64,000 nucleotides of DNA, taken from positions 5,146,001 to 5,210,000 of the forward strand of contig NZ_CP120983.1 of assembly GCF_030719215.1 (NCBI RefSeq), in the 5' to 3' direction. Below, piece after piece: positions 42,430-51,679 of the stretch (its first letter is position 1; each line of letters opens with the position of its first letter). The DNA is from Streptomyces sp. Alt3. Its GTDB lineage: Bacteria > Actinomycetota > Actinomycetes > Streptomycetales > Streptomycetaceae. Made by a program: the position numbers and the translations under genes. Below the pieces are notes generated by a model that was not told where the DNA came from, ran no database searches, and worked only from the letters and a program-made list of their open reading frames with translations.

Positions 42430-43063
42430 GGCGCTTCTCCAGCTTTCTCATCAGCAGCGACGTGGGGTAGCTCGCGACCAGGAAGACCAGTCCGGCGAGT
42501 GTGAATGCCTCGGTGTAGGCGAAGTGGTCGGCGCCGTAACTGCGGGCCTCGAAGACCATCTCGTGCACCGTGATCACGGCGAGGAACGGGGTCTCCTTGA
42601 ACATCGAGATCGCGTAGTTGCCGAGGGCCGGAAGTACGTTGCGCACCGCCTGCGGCAGGATGACCGCCTGCCACGTCCGGCGGGGCGACATCGAGAGTGC
42701 CCGGCAGGCCTCCCACTGGCCCTTCGGTACGCCGTCGATCCCGGCCCTGTACACCTCGGAGGTGTAGGTGGCGTAGTGGATGCCCAGGACCACGATGCCG
42801 ATCGTCAGCGGCTCGACGGAGGTGAAGAGGGCCGCCGCGCCGACCAGCTGGACGAGCAGCGGGGTGGCGCGCACGAACTCCATCACCGCCTTCACCGGCA
42901 CCGTCACGAACCGGGAGGGCGCGCGGCCGGCCACCGCGATGGCGAGCCCGAGCACCGCCGCCACGAGCGTGCCGAGCACGGTGGCGAGCAGGGTGACCCG
43001 GAATCCTTCGAGCAGCAGGGGGAGGGCGTCGCCGGCGGCGTCCCAGTCGAACGTCTGGTTCAC
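42419..43063 (-). CDS. ehuD: Ectoine-type ABC permease EhuD
   Basis: A 214-residue permease of the polar amino acid (HisM/GlnP) type with about five TMs and the docking loop QWEACRALSMSPRRTWQAVILP. Its ATG overlaps the ehuC stop by four bases. It pairs with EhuC to form the channel. Confidence 0.8.
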   Translation of the reverse strand: MNQTFDWDAAGDALPLLLEGFRVTLLATVLGTLVAAVLGLAIAVAGRAPSRFVTVPVKAVMEFVRATPLLVQLVGAAALFTSVEPLTIGIVVLGIHYATYTSEVYRAGIDGVPKGQWEACRALSMSPRRTWQAVILPQAVRNVLPALGNYAISMFKETPFLAVITVHEMVFEARSYGADHFAYTEAFTLAGLVFLVASYPTSLLMRKLEKRLGH

Positions 43064-43794
43064 CGGGTACCTCCGGTGGTGGTGACGGCTTCAGCCGTGC
43101 GGGTCCTGAGCAGGCTGCGCCCGCCGGTGTGGAGGCCGAGCCGGCGCTTGGCCGACCGCTCCAGCAGGTTCATCAGCAGGGTCAGCGTGTAGGCGAGCAC
43201 GAAGTACACGGCCAGCAGCAGCAGATACGCGGTGAGGGTCTCACCGGTGAGGCTGCGGATGTGCTCGATCGTGGTCATGAAGTCGGCGGCGGAGATCAGC
43301 CACAGCAGCGGTGTGCACTTCAGCAGCTGGATCAGCAGGTTGGTGAAGGGCGGGATCATCTGCACCCAGGCCTGCGGCAGGATCACCTTCCGCATCCGGT
43401 GCAGCGGCGTCATGTTCAGCGCCACCGCCGCCTCGTACTGGGCGCGGGGCACGGAGTTGATCGCGCCGCGCACGATCTCGGAGCCGTACGCCCCGTAGTT
43501 CAGGCCGAACGCGACGACACCGCAGAGCAGCGGGGTCAGTTCGTAGCCCGTCAGCTGGGGCATGGCGTAGTAGAGCCAGAACAGCTGGATGTACAGCGAG
43601 GTGCCGCGGAAGAACTCCACGACGGTCCGGGAGACCCCGCGCACCAGCAGCAGCCCGCTTCCGGCCGCCAGGCCCAGGGTGAACGACAGGAGCAGGGCCA
43701 GCAGGGAGCCCAGGACGGTGGCCTGGACCGTCACCCACAGGCCGGCGCCGACCTGGGGCAGTTCGTCGAGAAGCGTGGAGAAGAAGTCGCTCAT
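43060..43794 (-). CDS. ehuC: Ectoine-type ABC permease EhuC
   Basis: A 244-residue permease, paralogous to EhuD (VVEFFRGTSLYIQLFWLYYAMP, docking loop YEAAVALNMTPLHRMRKVILP). ATG 43794 is chosen because the first TM starts near residue 17; an unrelated Arg-rich reading upstream is a shadow. It begins 19 bp after ehuB. Confidence 0.8.
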   Translation of the reverse strand: MSDFFSTLLDELPQVGAGLWVTVQATVLGSLLALLLSFTLGLAAGSGLLLVRGVSRTVVEFFRGTSLYIQLFWLYYAMPQLTGYELTPLLCGVVAFGLNYGAYGSEIVRGAINSVPRAQYEAAVALNMTPLHRMRKVILPQAWVQMIPPFTNLLIQLLKCTPLLWLISAADFMTTIEHIRSLTGETLTAYLLLLAVYFVLAYTLTLLMNLLERSAKRRLGLHTGGRSLLRTRTAEAVTTTGGTR

Positions 43795-43813
43795 ACGGTG
43801 TGGTCCGCCCTTG

Positions 43814-44716
43814 TCAGCCCTTGCACAGGTCGGCCGTCTTGAGTGTGGCCGGCGGGATCTCGGTGGCGCCGAAGCCGTAGTCCTGGAGCAGTCCGACGTA
43901 ACGCGACCTGTCCGAGACGATCTTCTTGAGCTCCCGGTTGAAGGAGTCGCGCAGGTCCTCGTTGCCCTGGCGGAAGACCGCGCCGCCCGGGGAGAACTGC
44001 TGCTTGCCGTCCAGCTCGGGGACGAACGCCTCGGTGACCTCGGTGTCCGGGTTGGTCTTCGCGAGCCAGCGCAGCGAGATACCGGTGAGCAGGAAGGCGT
44101 CGATCCGGCCGCCCTTGACGGCGTCCGCGCCGTCCTGGGGCTTCTGCAGCGTCTTGATCTTCCCCTCGGCGATGCCCGCGCCCTTGGCGTACGAGCCCTC
44201 GACCGCACCGGACATCACGCCGACGGTGATCCCCGCCGCCTTCGCGGACGCCAGGTCGGTGACCTTCTTCGGGTTGCCCTTCTTCACCATCAGGGCGGTG
44301 GGGGAGATGAACTCCGGCTCCGAGAAGAGGGCGTTGGCGCACCGCTCGGGTGTGATCGCCATGCCCGCGCTGACCACGTCGTACTTGCCTGCCTGGAGGC
44401 CGGGGATCAGGCCGTCCCACTCCGAGAGCGTGGGCTTCAGCTCGTCGACGCCGAGGGCCTTGAATATCTCCCGGTGCAGTGTGGGGGCCTCACCCTTGAG
44501 CTCCTTGCCCTCCATGTAGCCGTACGGGGCCTCGTTGGCGTAGGCGACCCTGACGAAGCCCTGCTTGCGGAGCTTGTCGAGCGCGCCCTCACCGTCCGCG
44601 GCGCCGGCGTCGGTCTTGCTGCACGCGGAGAGCAGGCCGGGAACGACGAGCAGACCTCCGACAGCCGCGGATCGATTGAGGAAGCCTCGACGGGACAGGT
44701 GAGGGAAGTCAGCCAT
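43814..44716 (-). CDS. ehuB: Ectoine/hydroxyectoine-binding protein EhuB
   Basis: A 300-residue secreted binding protein. AGGAG precedes ATG 44716. The signal has a twin-arginine motif (SRRGFLNRSAAVGG) and a lipobox-like Cys (LLSAC). The mature sequence resembles EhuB (VRVAYANEAPYGYMEG, SEWDGLIPGLQAGKYDVVSAGMAITPERC, GVMSGAVEGSYAKGAGI). The Tat signal plus these segments make an ectoine-type ligand more likely than glutamine or histidine. It is the first gene of the importer operon. Confidence 0.82.
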   Translation of the reverse strand: MADFPHLSRRGFLNRSAAVGGLLVVPGLLSACSKTDAGAADGEGALDKLRKQGFVRVAYANEAPYGYMEGKELKGEAPTLHREIFKALGVDELKPTLSEWDGLIPGLQAGKYDVVSAGMAITPERCANALFSEPEFISPTALMVKKGNPKKVTDLASAKAAGITVGVMSGAVEGSYAKGAGIAEGKIKTLQKPQDGADAVKGGRIDAFLLTGISLRWLAKTNPDTEVTEAFVPELDGKQQFSPGGAVFRQGNEDLRDSFNRELKKIVSDRSRYVGLLQDYGFGATEIPPATLKTADLCKG

Positions 44717-44792
44717 GGTTCGCAATCTCCTGGAGAAATCGGGGTGTCGAACGGTCCGGACAGGGTGAGCACCTGCCCGATCCGGGACGCCT

Positions 44793-44811
44793 ATGCAGCA
44801 AGCGCTGCCAT
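44793..44811 (-). promoter_or_regulatory. Near-palindrome in the ehuB promoter region
   Basis: ATGCAGCAAGCGCTGCCAT (plus strand) has arms ATGCAGC and GCTGCCAT matching except for one extra base. It is 77 bp upstream of ehuB and could be the site of the IclR-type or another ectoine-responsive regulator. No direct evidence. Confidence 0.35.
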
Positions 44812-44934
44812 GTAACCGAACGGTGGCCGGAGGGTGACCTTCCCGTGTCTCGTCATGGGCGGAGGGCGACGGCCGGGTCGCAGGGTGTATTCCCGGACCG
44901 GTCCGCTTTCATGACTACCCGTTATGTCCGATCA

Positions 44935-45894
44935 TCAGTCCGGGATATCGGTGGAAGGTACGTAACCACGCCTTATGTCCACCACGTTGGGCAAGGGCTC
45001 CCCGGATGACCAGAGTTCGTACATCGAGACGAACTGCTCGCCCAGCCGGTCGCGCCAGCCGGCCGTGTCGCCGCTCATGTGCGGGGAGACCAGCAGGCGG
45101 GGCACCTCCCAGAGAGGGCTGCGGGAGCCCAGCGGCTCCTCCTGGAACACGTCGAGCGCGGCGCCCGCGATCCACCGCCGGCGCAGGGCCTCGGCCAGGT
45201 CCTCCTCGACGGTGAGCGCGCCGCGCCCCACGTTGACGAAGTGCGCGGAGGGCTGGAGGAGCCCGAAGAAGCGGGCGTCGAACATGCCGCGCGTCGCGTC
45301 CGTCAGCGGGGCCGCGCCGATCACCCAGTCCGCTCCCGCCGCCAGCCGGTCCAGGTCCTCCACGCCGTGGATCGTGCGCCGCGCCGTCCGACCGACGAGT
45401 GCCACCTGGACGCCGAGGGCGTTCAGCAGCCGCATGATCTCCCGGCCGACGGGGCCCGCCCCGACCACCACGGCGCGGGTGCCGGCGAGCCCCCGGGTCT
45501 CCCGGTGGCCCCACCGGTGCTGCCGCTGGAGTTCCAGCGTGCGGGGGAGGTCCTTCGCGAAGGCGAGCACCAGCCCCGCGACGTACTCGGCGATCGGCAG
45601 CTCGAATACGCCCCGGGCGTTGGTGACGACGGTGGGGGAGGCGGCCAGCTCGGGACAGAGGAGCCGGTCCACCCCGGCACTCGCGGTGTGCACCCAGCGG
45701 GGACGGGGACCGTCGCCGGGCCAGGCCTCGCGGACCGCGTCGGAGGTGAAGTCCCAGACCAGCAGCACGTCCGCCCCGGGCAGCAGCCCGGCAAGCGTCC
45801 GCCCGTCGGCGTACCGGACGACGGCCCGGCCGGCCAGCCGGCCCAGGCGCGGCGGCGGGTCGGTGTCCAGGACGAGGATCACAGGAGCGGTCAT
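44935..45894 (-). CDS. D-isomer-specific 2-hydroxyacid dehydrogenase
   Basis: A 319-residue NAD-dependent enzyme. The nucleotide fold is VVVGAGPVGREI (GxGxxG), with the family signature FVNVGRGALTVEEDL and the catalytic His region SPHMSGDT. It starts at ATG 45894 and is upstream of ehuB on the same strand with 218 bp between. Oxidoreductases of this kind often accompany ectoine catabolic genes, but the substrate cannot be read here. Confidence 0.82.
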   Translation of the reverse strand: MTAPVILVLDTDPPPRLGRLAGRAVVRYADGRTLAGLLPGADVLLVWDFTSDAVREAWPGDGPRPRWVHTASAGVDRLLCPELAASPTVVTNARGVFELPIAEYVAGLVLAFAKDLPRTLELQRQHRWGHRETRGLAGTRAVVVGAGPVGREIMRLLNALGVQVALVGRTARRTIHGVEDLDRLAAGADWVIGAAPLTDATRGMFDARFFGLLQPSAHFVNVGRGALTVEEDLAEALRRRWIAGAALDVFQEEPLGSRSPLWEVPRLLVSPHMSGDTAGWRDRLGEQFVSMYELWSSGEPLPNVVDIRRGYVPSTDIPD

Positions 45895-46078
45895 CAGGAA
45901 TGACCACGCTCGCACCGGGGCACACGCCCGTCAACAGGGCCTCCACCCCGTGGGAGAAACCGCAGGTCACGCCCGTTGCGGGCGACGGCAGGGGGCCGGA
46001 AGGGGAATACTTGTCCCAGCAGGGGCAGCGGTGGCGCGAGCGCCCGCGGGACATCCGGAACGCAGGGGAAGGATGGAC

Positions 46079-46843
46079 ATGACGACCGTAGGACTTCTCT
46101 ACCCGGGCCATGCCGCGGAGGACGACTTCCCGCGGATCGAGGTCATGCTCGACAGCGACATCAGAGTGCCGCTCTTCCACACCGACATCGACGAGGACGC
46201 CCGCAGGGTCGAGAACCTCCGCGAGGCGGGCGCGCCCGACCGTCTGAGCGCCGGTGTCGAGGAACTGCGCATGGCGGGTGCCGAGTCGCTGGTCTGGGCC
46301 TGCTCGGGCGGCAGCTTCGCCTACGGCTGGGACGGGGCGCACGAGCAGGCGGCGGCGCTGGCCAGGGCCGCAGGGCTCCCCGCGTCCAGCTCGTCCGTCG
46401 CGTTCGTCCAGGCCGTGCGCGAGCTGGGCGCCTCCCGCGTCGCGGTCGCCGCCACCTACTCCGAGGACATCGCCGCGCTCTTCGCCGGCTTCCTGGAGTC
46501 CGGAGGCGTCGAGGTCACCGCCACCCGGGGCAGCGGCATCATCGGGGCGTCCGACGCCGCCGCCGCGGACGTGGAGCTCGTGAAGGAGCTCGCCGTGGCC
46601 GGCGACCACCCGGACGCCGAGGTGGTCCTGCTCCCCGACAACGCCCTGCACACCGCCGCGTACGTCCCCGAGCTGGAGGAACTCCTCGGCAAGCCGGTGC
46701 TCACCGCCAACCAGGTGGCCGTCTGGGAAGGCCTCCGGCTGGCCGAACGCCGCATCTGGGCACCCACCCTCGGCACGCTCTTCGCCACCCGGGAGCCCCC
46801 GCTGGGCGCCTCCGAGCCCCGGGGCATCGAGGTGCGGGAATAA
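46079..46843 (+). CDS. EutA/maleate cis-trans isomerase-like (Asp/Glu racemase superfamily)
   Basis: A 254-residue soluble enzyme. AAGG lies six bases before ATG 46079. It has two Asp/Glu-racemase-type halves with the catalytic cysteine position in WACSGGSFAYG (about residue 80), a second half with VLLPDNALHTAAYVP, and the ligand segment VLTANQVAVWEGL. The second-half Cys expected in racemases reads Asp/Asn here (LLPDNAL). EutA of the ectoine pathway belongs to this family, and the neighbouring ehu operon supports that reading. It could also be an arylmalonate decarboxylase-like protein. Confidence 0.72.
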   Translation: MTTVGLLYPGHAAEDDFPRIEVMLDSDIRVPLFHTDIDEDARRVENLREAGAPDRLSAGVEELRMAGAESLVWACSGGSFAYGWDGAHEQAAALARAAGLPASSSSVAFVQAVRELGASRVAVAATYSEDIAALFAGFLESGGVEVTATRGSGIIGASDAAAADVELVKELAVAGDHPDAEVVLLPDNALHTAAYVPELEELLGKPVLTANQVAVWEGLRLAERRIWAPTLGTLFATREPPLGASEPRGIEVRE

Positions 46844-46906
46844 GCGGAGCCATCCTCCTGTTTGCAATCTCCGGTACACAGACGTAGCACCGGAGAGGCC
46901 GAACAC

Positions 46907-48007
46907 GTGGACGAGAACCGAGGCGACCAGATTCGCGGCACGAAGGGCGGTACGGCCTCCGTGCCCCTCTCCGTGCTCGACCTGGTGACCGTGGGCCAGG
47001 GCCGCACGGCCACCCAGGCCCTGCGCACCAGCGTGGACATCGCCAAGCTTGCCGAGAGCCGCGGTTTCCACCGCTTCTGGGTGGCCGAGCACCACTCCAT
47101 GCCCGGTGTGGCCTCCTCGTCCCCAGCCGTGATCCTCGCGCACCTGGCCGCCCACACCGAGCGCATCAGGCTCGGCTCCGGCGGCGTGATGCTGCCCAAC
47201 CACGCCCCGCTGGTGATCGCCGAGCAGTTCGGGACCCTGGAGGCGATGGCCCCCGGCCGCGTCGACCTCGGCCTCGGCCGGGCCCCCGGCACGGACGGCG
47301 CCACCGCCGCCGCCCTGCGCCGCACGGACCGGCTGAACGAGGGCGCCGACGACTTCCCGCAGCAGCTGGCCGAGCTGACCCGCTTCCTGGACGACGACTT
47401 CCCGGACGGGCACCCCTACGCCCGCATCCACGCCGTCCCCGGACCCGTGCAGGCCACCTCGCCCGGCGGCGTCCAGTCGCCCGCGCGCCCGCCCGTCTGG
47501 CTGCTGGGCTCCTCCGGCTTCAGCGCCCGGCTGGCCGGTGTCCTCGGACTGCCGTTCGCCTTCGCCCACCACTTCTCGGCCCGCAACACGGTGCCGGCCC
47601 TGGACCTGTACCGGGAGTCCTTCAAGCCCTCCGCGGTACTCGACGCCCCCTACGCACTCATCGGGGTCGCGGCACTGGCCGCCGACGACGAGCGCGAGGC
47701 CAGGCGCCAGGTGCTCACCGGTGCCCTGTCCATGGTCCGGCTGCGCACCGGACGCCCGGGTCTCGTGCCGAGCCCGGAGGAGGCGGAGGCGCACGACTTC
47801 AGCCCCATGGAGCGCGAGTTCGTCGACGGCTGGCTGAAGGACATCGTGCACGGCACGGCCGACGAGGTCCGCACGGGCCTGGACGACCTGGCCAAGCGCA
47901 CCGGCGCGGACGAGCTGATGATCACGGCCAACGCACACGGTGGCGAGGCCCGGCTGCGTTCGTACGAGCTCATCGCCGACGCCTACGGTCTGCCCCGGGT
48001 GGACTGA
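46907..48007 (+). CDS. LLM-class flavin-dependent oxidoreductase
   Basis: A 366-residue bacterial-luciferase-like enzyme. GTG 46907 has GGAGAGG upstream. Typical segments are SVLDLVTVGQGRTATQAL, FHRFWVAEHHSMPGVASSSP, IRLGSGGVMLPNHAPLVIAEQFGTLEAMAPGRVDLGLGRAPGTD, and a late LGSSGFSARLAGVLGLPFAFAHHF. It uses FMN or F420 to oxidise an unknown substrate. It follows the EutA-like gene by 63 bp and may be cotranscribed. Confidence 0.88.
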   Translation: MDENRGDQIRGTKGGTASVPLSVLDLVTVGQGRTATQALRTSVDIAKLAESRGFHRFWVAEHHSMPGVASSSPAVILAHLAAHTERIRLGSGGVMLPNHAPLVIAEQFGTLEAMAPGRVDLGLGRAPGTDGATAAALRRTDRLNEGADDFPQQLAELTRFLDDDFPDGHPYARIHAVPGPVQATSPGGVQSPARPPVWLLGSSGFSARLAGVLGLPFAFAHHFSARNTVPALDLYRESFKPSAVLDAPYALIGVAALAADDEREARRQVLTGALSMVRLRTGRPGLVPSPEEAEAHDFSPMEREFVDGWLKDIVHGTADEVRTGLDDLAKRTGADELMITANAHGGEARLRSYELIADAYGLPRVD

Positions 48008-48012
48008 CCCGG

Positions 48013-49879
48013 TCAGCCCTCCGGAGGCCTGGCGCCGATCAGTTCGGCGATCCGCTCCGGGGCCACCGCACGTGAGTACAGCCACCCCTGCCCGGTGTCG
48101 CAGCCGATCCGTCGCAGCCGTTCCGCCTGGCCCGAGGTCTCCACGCACTCCGCGGTGACCGTCAGGCCCAGGCGGTGCGCCAGCTGCACCATGGCCTCGA
48201 CGATCGTCTCGTCGGCCGGGCTGGGGTGGGCGCCGTCCTCGTAGCGGAACCCGCGCACGAAGGAGCCGTCGAGCTTGAGCACGGACACGGGCAGCCAGGC
48301 TCAGGTAGGCGAGGTTGGAGTAGCCCGTACCGAAGTCGTCGATCGCGATGCGGATGCCCATGTCGCTGAGTGCCTGGAGCACCCGCAGCGGCCGGCCCGG
48401 GGAACCCATGACGGCCGACTCGGTCAGCTCCAGTTGTAGCAGACCGGGTTCCAGGCCGGTCTCGGCCAGGATCTCCGCGACGTCGGCGACCAGATCCGAG
48501 TCCCAGAGCTGTCGCACGGCGACATTGACGCTGATGAACAGCGCCGGATCCTCCGGGTGTTCGAGCTGCCAGCTGCGGGCCTGTAGACAGGCGGTGCGCA
48601 GTACCCAGCGGCCGAGCTGGACGATGGTGCCGTCCTCCTCGGCGATCGGGACGAACCGGCTGGGAGCCAGCAGCCCGAACCGCGGGTGGTTCCAGCGGAC
48701 GAGGGCCTCCACACCTCGTACGATCTCGTCCGCCATGCCGACCAGCGGCTGGTACTCCAGCGTGAACTCCCCGCGTTCGACGGCCGGGAGGAGCGTGGAG
48801 GAGAGCGCCTGCCGGGTCATCCGGTGGGCGTTGCGCTCGGGATCGAACAGGGTCCAGCGGGCCCGGCCGTCGGCCTTGGCCCAGTACAGCGTGGTGTCCG
48901 CCGCCTGCATCAGGGCGGTGGCCGAGGTACCGGCGGACGACCGCTCCACCACGCCGATCGACGCGGAGACCGACAGCCGGTGTCCGGACACCTCGAACGG
49001 CCGCTGGAGGGCGGCGAGGACCGAACGGGCGAGCTCCGTGAGCTGATGCGTCCCCGACGAGTCCTCGACGAGGATGGCGAACTCGTCACCACCCAGGCGT
49101 GCCACCAGATGGCCGCCGGTGCGGTGCCCGTCGGCCTCGGCGCAGTCGGTGAGCCGCCCGGCGACGGCGGCCAGCAACCGGTCGCCGGTGCGATGCCCCA
49201 GGGTGTCGTTGACCGCCTTGAAGCCGTCGATGTCCAGATAGCAGATGCCGATCCGGCCGGGTGCCGGCGGCGTCCCGTCCTGGGGCGGCAGGGTGTCCGG
49301 CGCCTGCGCGGCAGCCGGTGCCTCCAGGGCGCCCGCCAGCCGCTCGAAGAACAGAGTGCGGTTCGGCAGCCGGGTCACGGGGTCGTGCATCCGCAGATGG
49401 CGCAGCCGCTCCCGCAGCTCACGCCGGTCGCTGACGTCGGCGACGGACAGCAGCACCCGCTCCGCGCCGCCGGCCGGGTTGCCCATCGGCACGACGGTGA
49501 CCTCCGCCCACAGCGGCCGGCCGTCGGCGTGCTTGAGCCGCCTGGTGCACCGGAGCCTGGGCCGGGTGCCGCGCAGCACCTCGTTGTACGCCCGCCAGGT
49601 GGGGCCGTCCGAGGAGAGCCCGACGAGGTCTGCCGCGGGCCGGCCGGTCAGGGACGCCGGGTCGGTGCCGAGCAGCCCGGCCAGCGCGTCGTTCGGCGTG
49701 ACGACCTGGCCGCGGAGGTCGACGACGGCCATCGGGAGGGCGGCCGCCGCGAACGCGGCGCGGTAGTCGCGCAGCTCCGACAGACCCGGCCTCAGGTGAT
49801 CACGCTGAGTGACCTCCGGTGGCCCGGCGCCGGGGGTCGTGCCCGCTCGGGGCATCGGCCCCTCGTCGGTTCCGCTCAC
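48013..49879 (-). pseudogene. PAS-GGDEF-EAL cyclic-di-GMP protein, frameshift near 48298
   Basis: GTG 49879 has GGGAG upstream. The first frame carries a PAS domain (about 35-150), a GGDEF domain with an intact ARLGGDEFAIL (near 262) and an EAL domain with VEALVRW (near 393) up to DFGTGYSNLAYLS. Near 48298 (GAGCCTGGCTGC on the minus strand) the frame is lost. The remaining EAL part (PVSVLKLDGSFVRGF, VTAECVETSGQ, GQGWLYSRA) continues one base out to 48013. Restored, it would be about 622 residues with both synthase and hydrolase motifs. Without correction, the EAL domain is truncated before its late catalytic residues. It could be a mutation or a sequencing error. Confidence 0.85.
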
Positions 49880-50302
49880 CGCTCGCTCCCGCTGTGCAGA
49901 TCGTCGTGAACAGGTATGGCCGGGCAGGCGCGTGGAGTGGAACGCCGTCCCAGAGGCGGCAACCACGCAGGAAAGCGAGGTGAAGCATAGAGGGTGGCGC
50001 ACCGGCCGTTCCAGCGCGTCCGCCGTTTCGGACACCTGGCACGCGCATGGCCCACGTCTGCCCGGTGCCCACACAGGACAGACGCACTCCTGCATTTTGG
50101 TGATAGGTGATCGCTTTTGCGCCGATCTGGTTCATTCGGATTTCCGCGTGAGCAAATGTGACTGTCTGTGAATGTGATCATCCGTCCATGGATGGGCCGG
50201 CCGGGCCCCCACTGACCCGTGTGGGGCAGCACAACAGGGCGTGGACCGGCGAATCGGCACAGGGTGAGGAACAAGCCCCGCATTCGCCACCCGGAGGTAG
50301 AT
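49880..50302. other. Divergent intergenic region
   Basis: About 420 bp separate the divergent GGDEF-EAL and metalloprotease genes. The stretch 50080-50180 is clearly richer in A/T and probably contains one or both promoters. No gene or RNA could be recognised. Confidence 0.45.
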
Positions 50303-51544
50303 GTGCCGCGTCAGCACGGACCCGGGGGACCGGAGAGGCCGAGACTGCGCAGTGCGGCGGCTGCCCTCACCTCCCTCCTGGCGCTCGCCGCCACCGGGCT
50401 GGTCGCCGGACCGGCCGTGGCGGCCTCGGGCGACGCGGGACCGTGCGCGCTGCCCAGGACCGGAGCGCACCACTCCCTCGGCCTCGACACCTGGAACGGT
50501 GCCTACCCGCGCCCCGAACGAGGCCTCGACGCCGTCATGGTCTTCCTCTCGTTCCCCGACTCCGAGCCCGTGGTGCCCCCGGAGGTGCTCGCCGCCGACT
50601 ACTTCCCCTCCACCACCCACTTCTTCCAGCGCGCCTCGTACGGGAAGTTCACCCTGCGCGCGCACCCGCAGCGGCAGTGGACGGCCATGCCGCACCCGTC
50701 CACCTGGTACGGCATAGAGCGCGACTGGGACTCGGAACGCCGCGGTGCCTATCTGCGCGACGCGATCAGAGCCGCCGACGAGCAGACCGACTTCTCCGCG
50801 TACGACATCGTCTACCTGGTCGCCGACCCGGATGCCCCGGGCGTCGACTCCGACGCCACCAAGGTCGTCAACTTCGACCGGCCGGTGCGCGCGGACGGTA
50901 CGGACATCAGGCGCGTGGTCACCGTGTTCGAGGAGCACCCGCCGGACCGCAACGTCCTCGCGCACGAGACCGGGCACGTCTTCGACCTGGCCGACCTCTA
51001 CCACCGGCCGGACGACGGAAAGGGCGACTGGGACACCTACGTCGGTGACTGGGACGTGATGGGCAGCCAGTTCGGACTGTCGCCCGACCTGTTCGGCTGG
51101 CACAAGTGGAAGCTCGGCTGGCTGGAGGGCCAGGAGGTCGTGTGCGTGCAGGGATCGGCCGACCTCACCCTGCAGCCCATGGCCGAGGTGCCCCTGCCCG
51201 GGGCGTCCGTCGGGACCCGGCTCGCGGTCGTCAGGACCGGCACGGACAGCGCCCTGGCCATCGAGGCCCGCAGTGCCACGGGCAACGACCGCGCGACCTG
51301 CACCGAGGGAGTCCTCGTCTACCGCATCCGCAACGCGACGCCGTCCGGCGGCGGCCCCGTCGAGGTGCTGGACACCCACCCCGAATCGGACGCCTGCTGG
51401 GACCGGTCGGTCTACCCGCCGCTCGCCGACGCCCCCCTCCGGGAAGGGGAGCGCTACACCGTGCCGGGCGAGCGCATCCGCATCGAGGTCGCCGACCGGA
51501 CCCGGTCGGGAGCGTGGACCGTCCGCGTCACCACCGGCGTCTGA
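50303..51544 (+). CDS. Secreted M6-family zinc metalloprotease
   Basis: A 413-residue secreted protease. GTG 50303 follows GGAGG by six bases. The signal peptide (SAAAALTSLLALAATGLVAG, ending near AVAASG) precedes a catalytic domain with VLAHETGHVFDLADLY (HExxH zinc site) and the downstream GDWDVMGSQ Met-turn. This is the pattern of the immune-inhibitor-A-like M6 group. A C-terminal beta domain has two cysteine-containing segments. It ends at a perfect bidirectional hairpin. Confidence 0.86.
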   Translation: MPRQHGPGGPERPRLRSAAAALTSLLALAATGLVAGPAVAASGDAGPCALPRTGAHHSLGLDTWNGAYPRPERGLDAVMVFLSFPDSEPVVPPEVLAADYFPSTTHFFQRASYGKFTLRAHPQRQWTAMPHPSTWYGIERDWDSERRGAYLRDAIRAADEQTDFSAYDIVYLVADPDAPGVDSDATKVVNFDRPVRADGTDIRRVVTVFEEHPPDRNVLAHETGHVFDLADLYHRPDDGKGDWDTYVGDWDVMGSQFGLSPDLFGWHKWKLGWLEGQEVVCVQGSADLTLQPMAEVPLPGASVGTRLAVVRTGTDSALAIEARSATGNDRATCTEGVLVYRIRNATPSGGGPVEVLDTHPESDACWDRSVYPPLADAPLREGERYTVPGERIRIEVADRTRSGAWTVRVTTGV

Positions 51545-51563
51545 CCTGGGCGGACGCGCACAC

Positions 51564-51599
51564 GAAGAAACCCCCTCGCTTCCGCGAGGGGGTTTCTTC
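51564..51599. terminator. Bidirectional terminator, metalloprotease gene and tRNA-Lys copy 3
   Basis: GAAGAAACCCCCTCGC (51564-51579) pairs perfectly over 16 bp with 51584-51599 around a TTCC loop. It serves both the rightward protease gene and the leftward tRNA; flanking A and T runs suit both directions. Confidence 0.92.
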
Positions 51600-51605
51600 C
51601 GTCGG

Positions 51606-51679
51606 TGCGCCGTCAGGGACTCGAACCCCGGACCCGCTGATTAAGAGTCAGCTGCTCTAACCAACTGAGCTAACGGCGC
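51606..51679 (-). tRNA. tRNA-Lys (CTT), copy 3
   Basis: A 74-nt gene identical to the copies at 27336 and 31641. Its first ten bases overlap the end of the upstream coding sequence (stop TAG at 51670-51672). Confidence 0.96.

Noticed and set aside
44915..50095. 1726-codon open frame on the minus strand
   Set aside because: Only its first part (49879 to about 48298) is the GGDEF-EAL protein; the rest is antisense to the LLM and EutA-like genes and then a shadow of the dehydrogenase frame.
27336..51679. Genomic island or integrated element bounded by tRNA-Lys copies
   Set aside because: No integrase, att-type partial tRNA repeat or phage gene between the copies; the genes are ordinary streptomycete metabolism.
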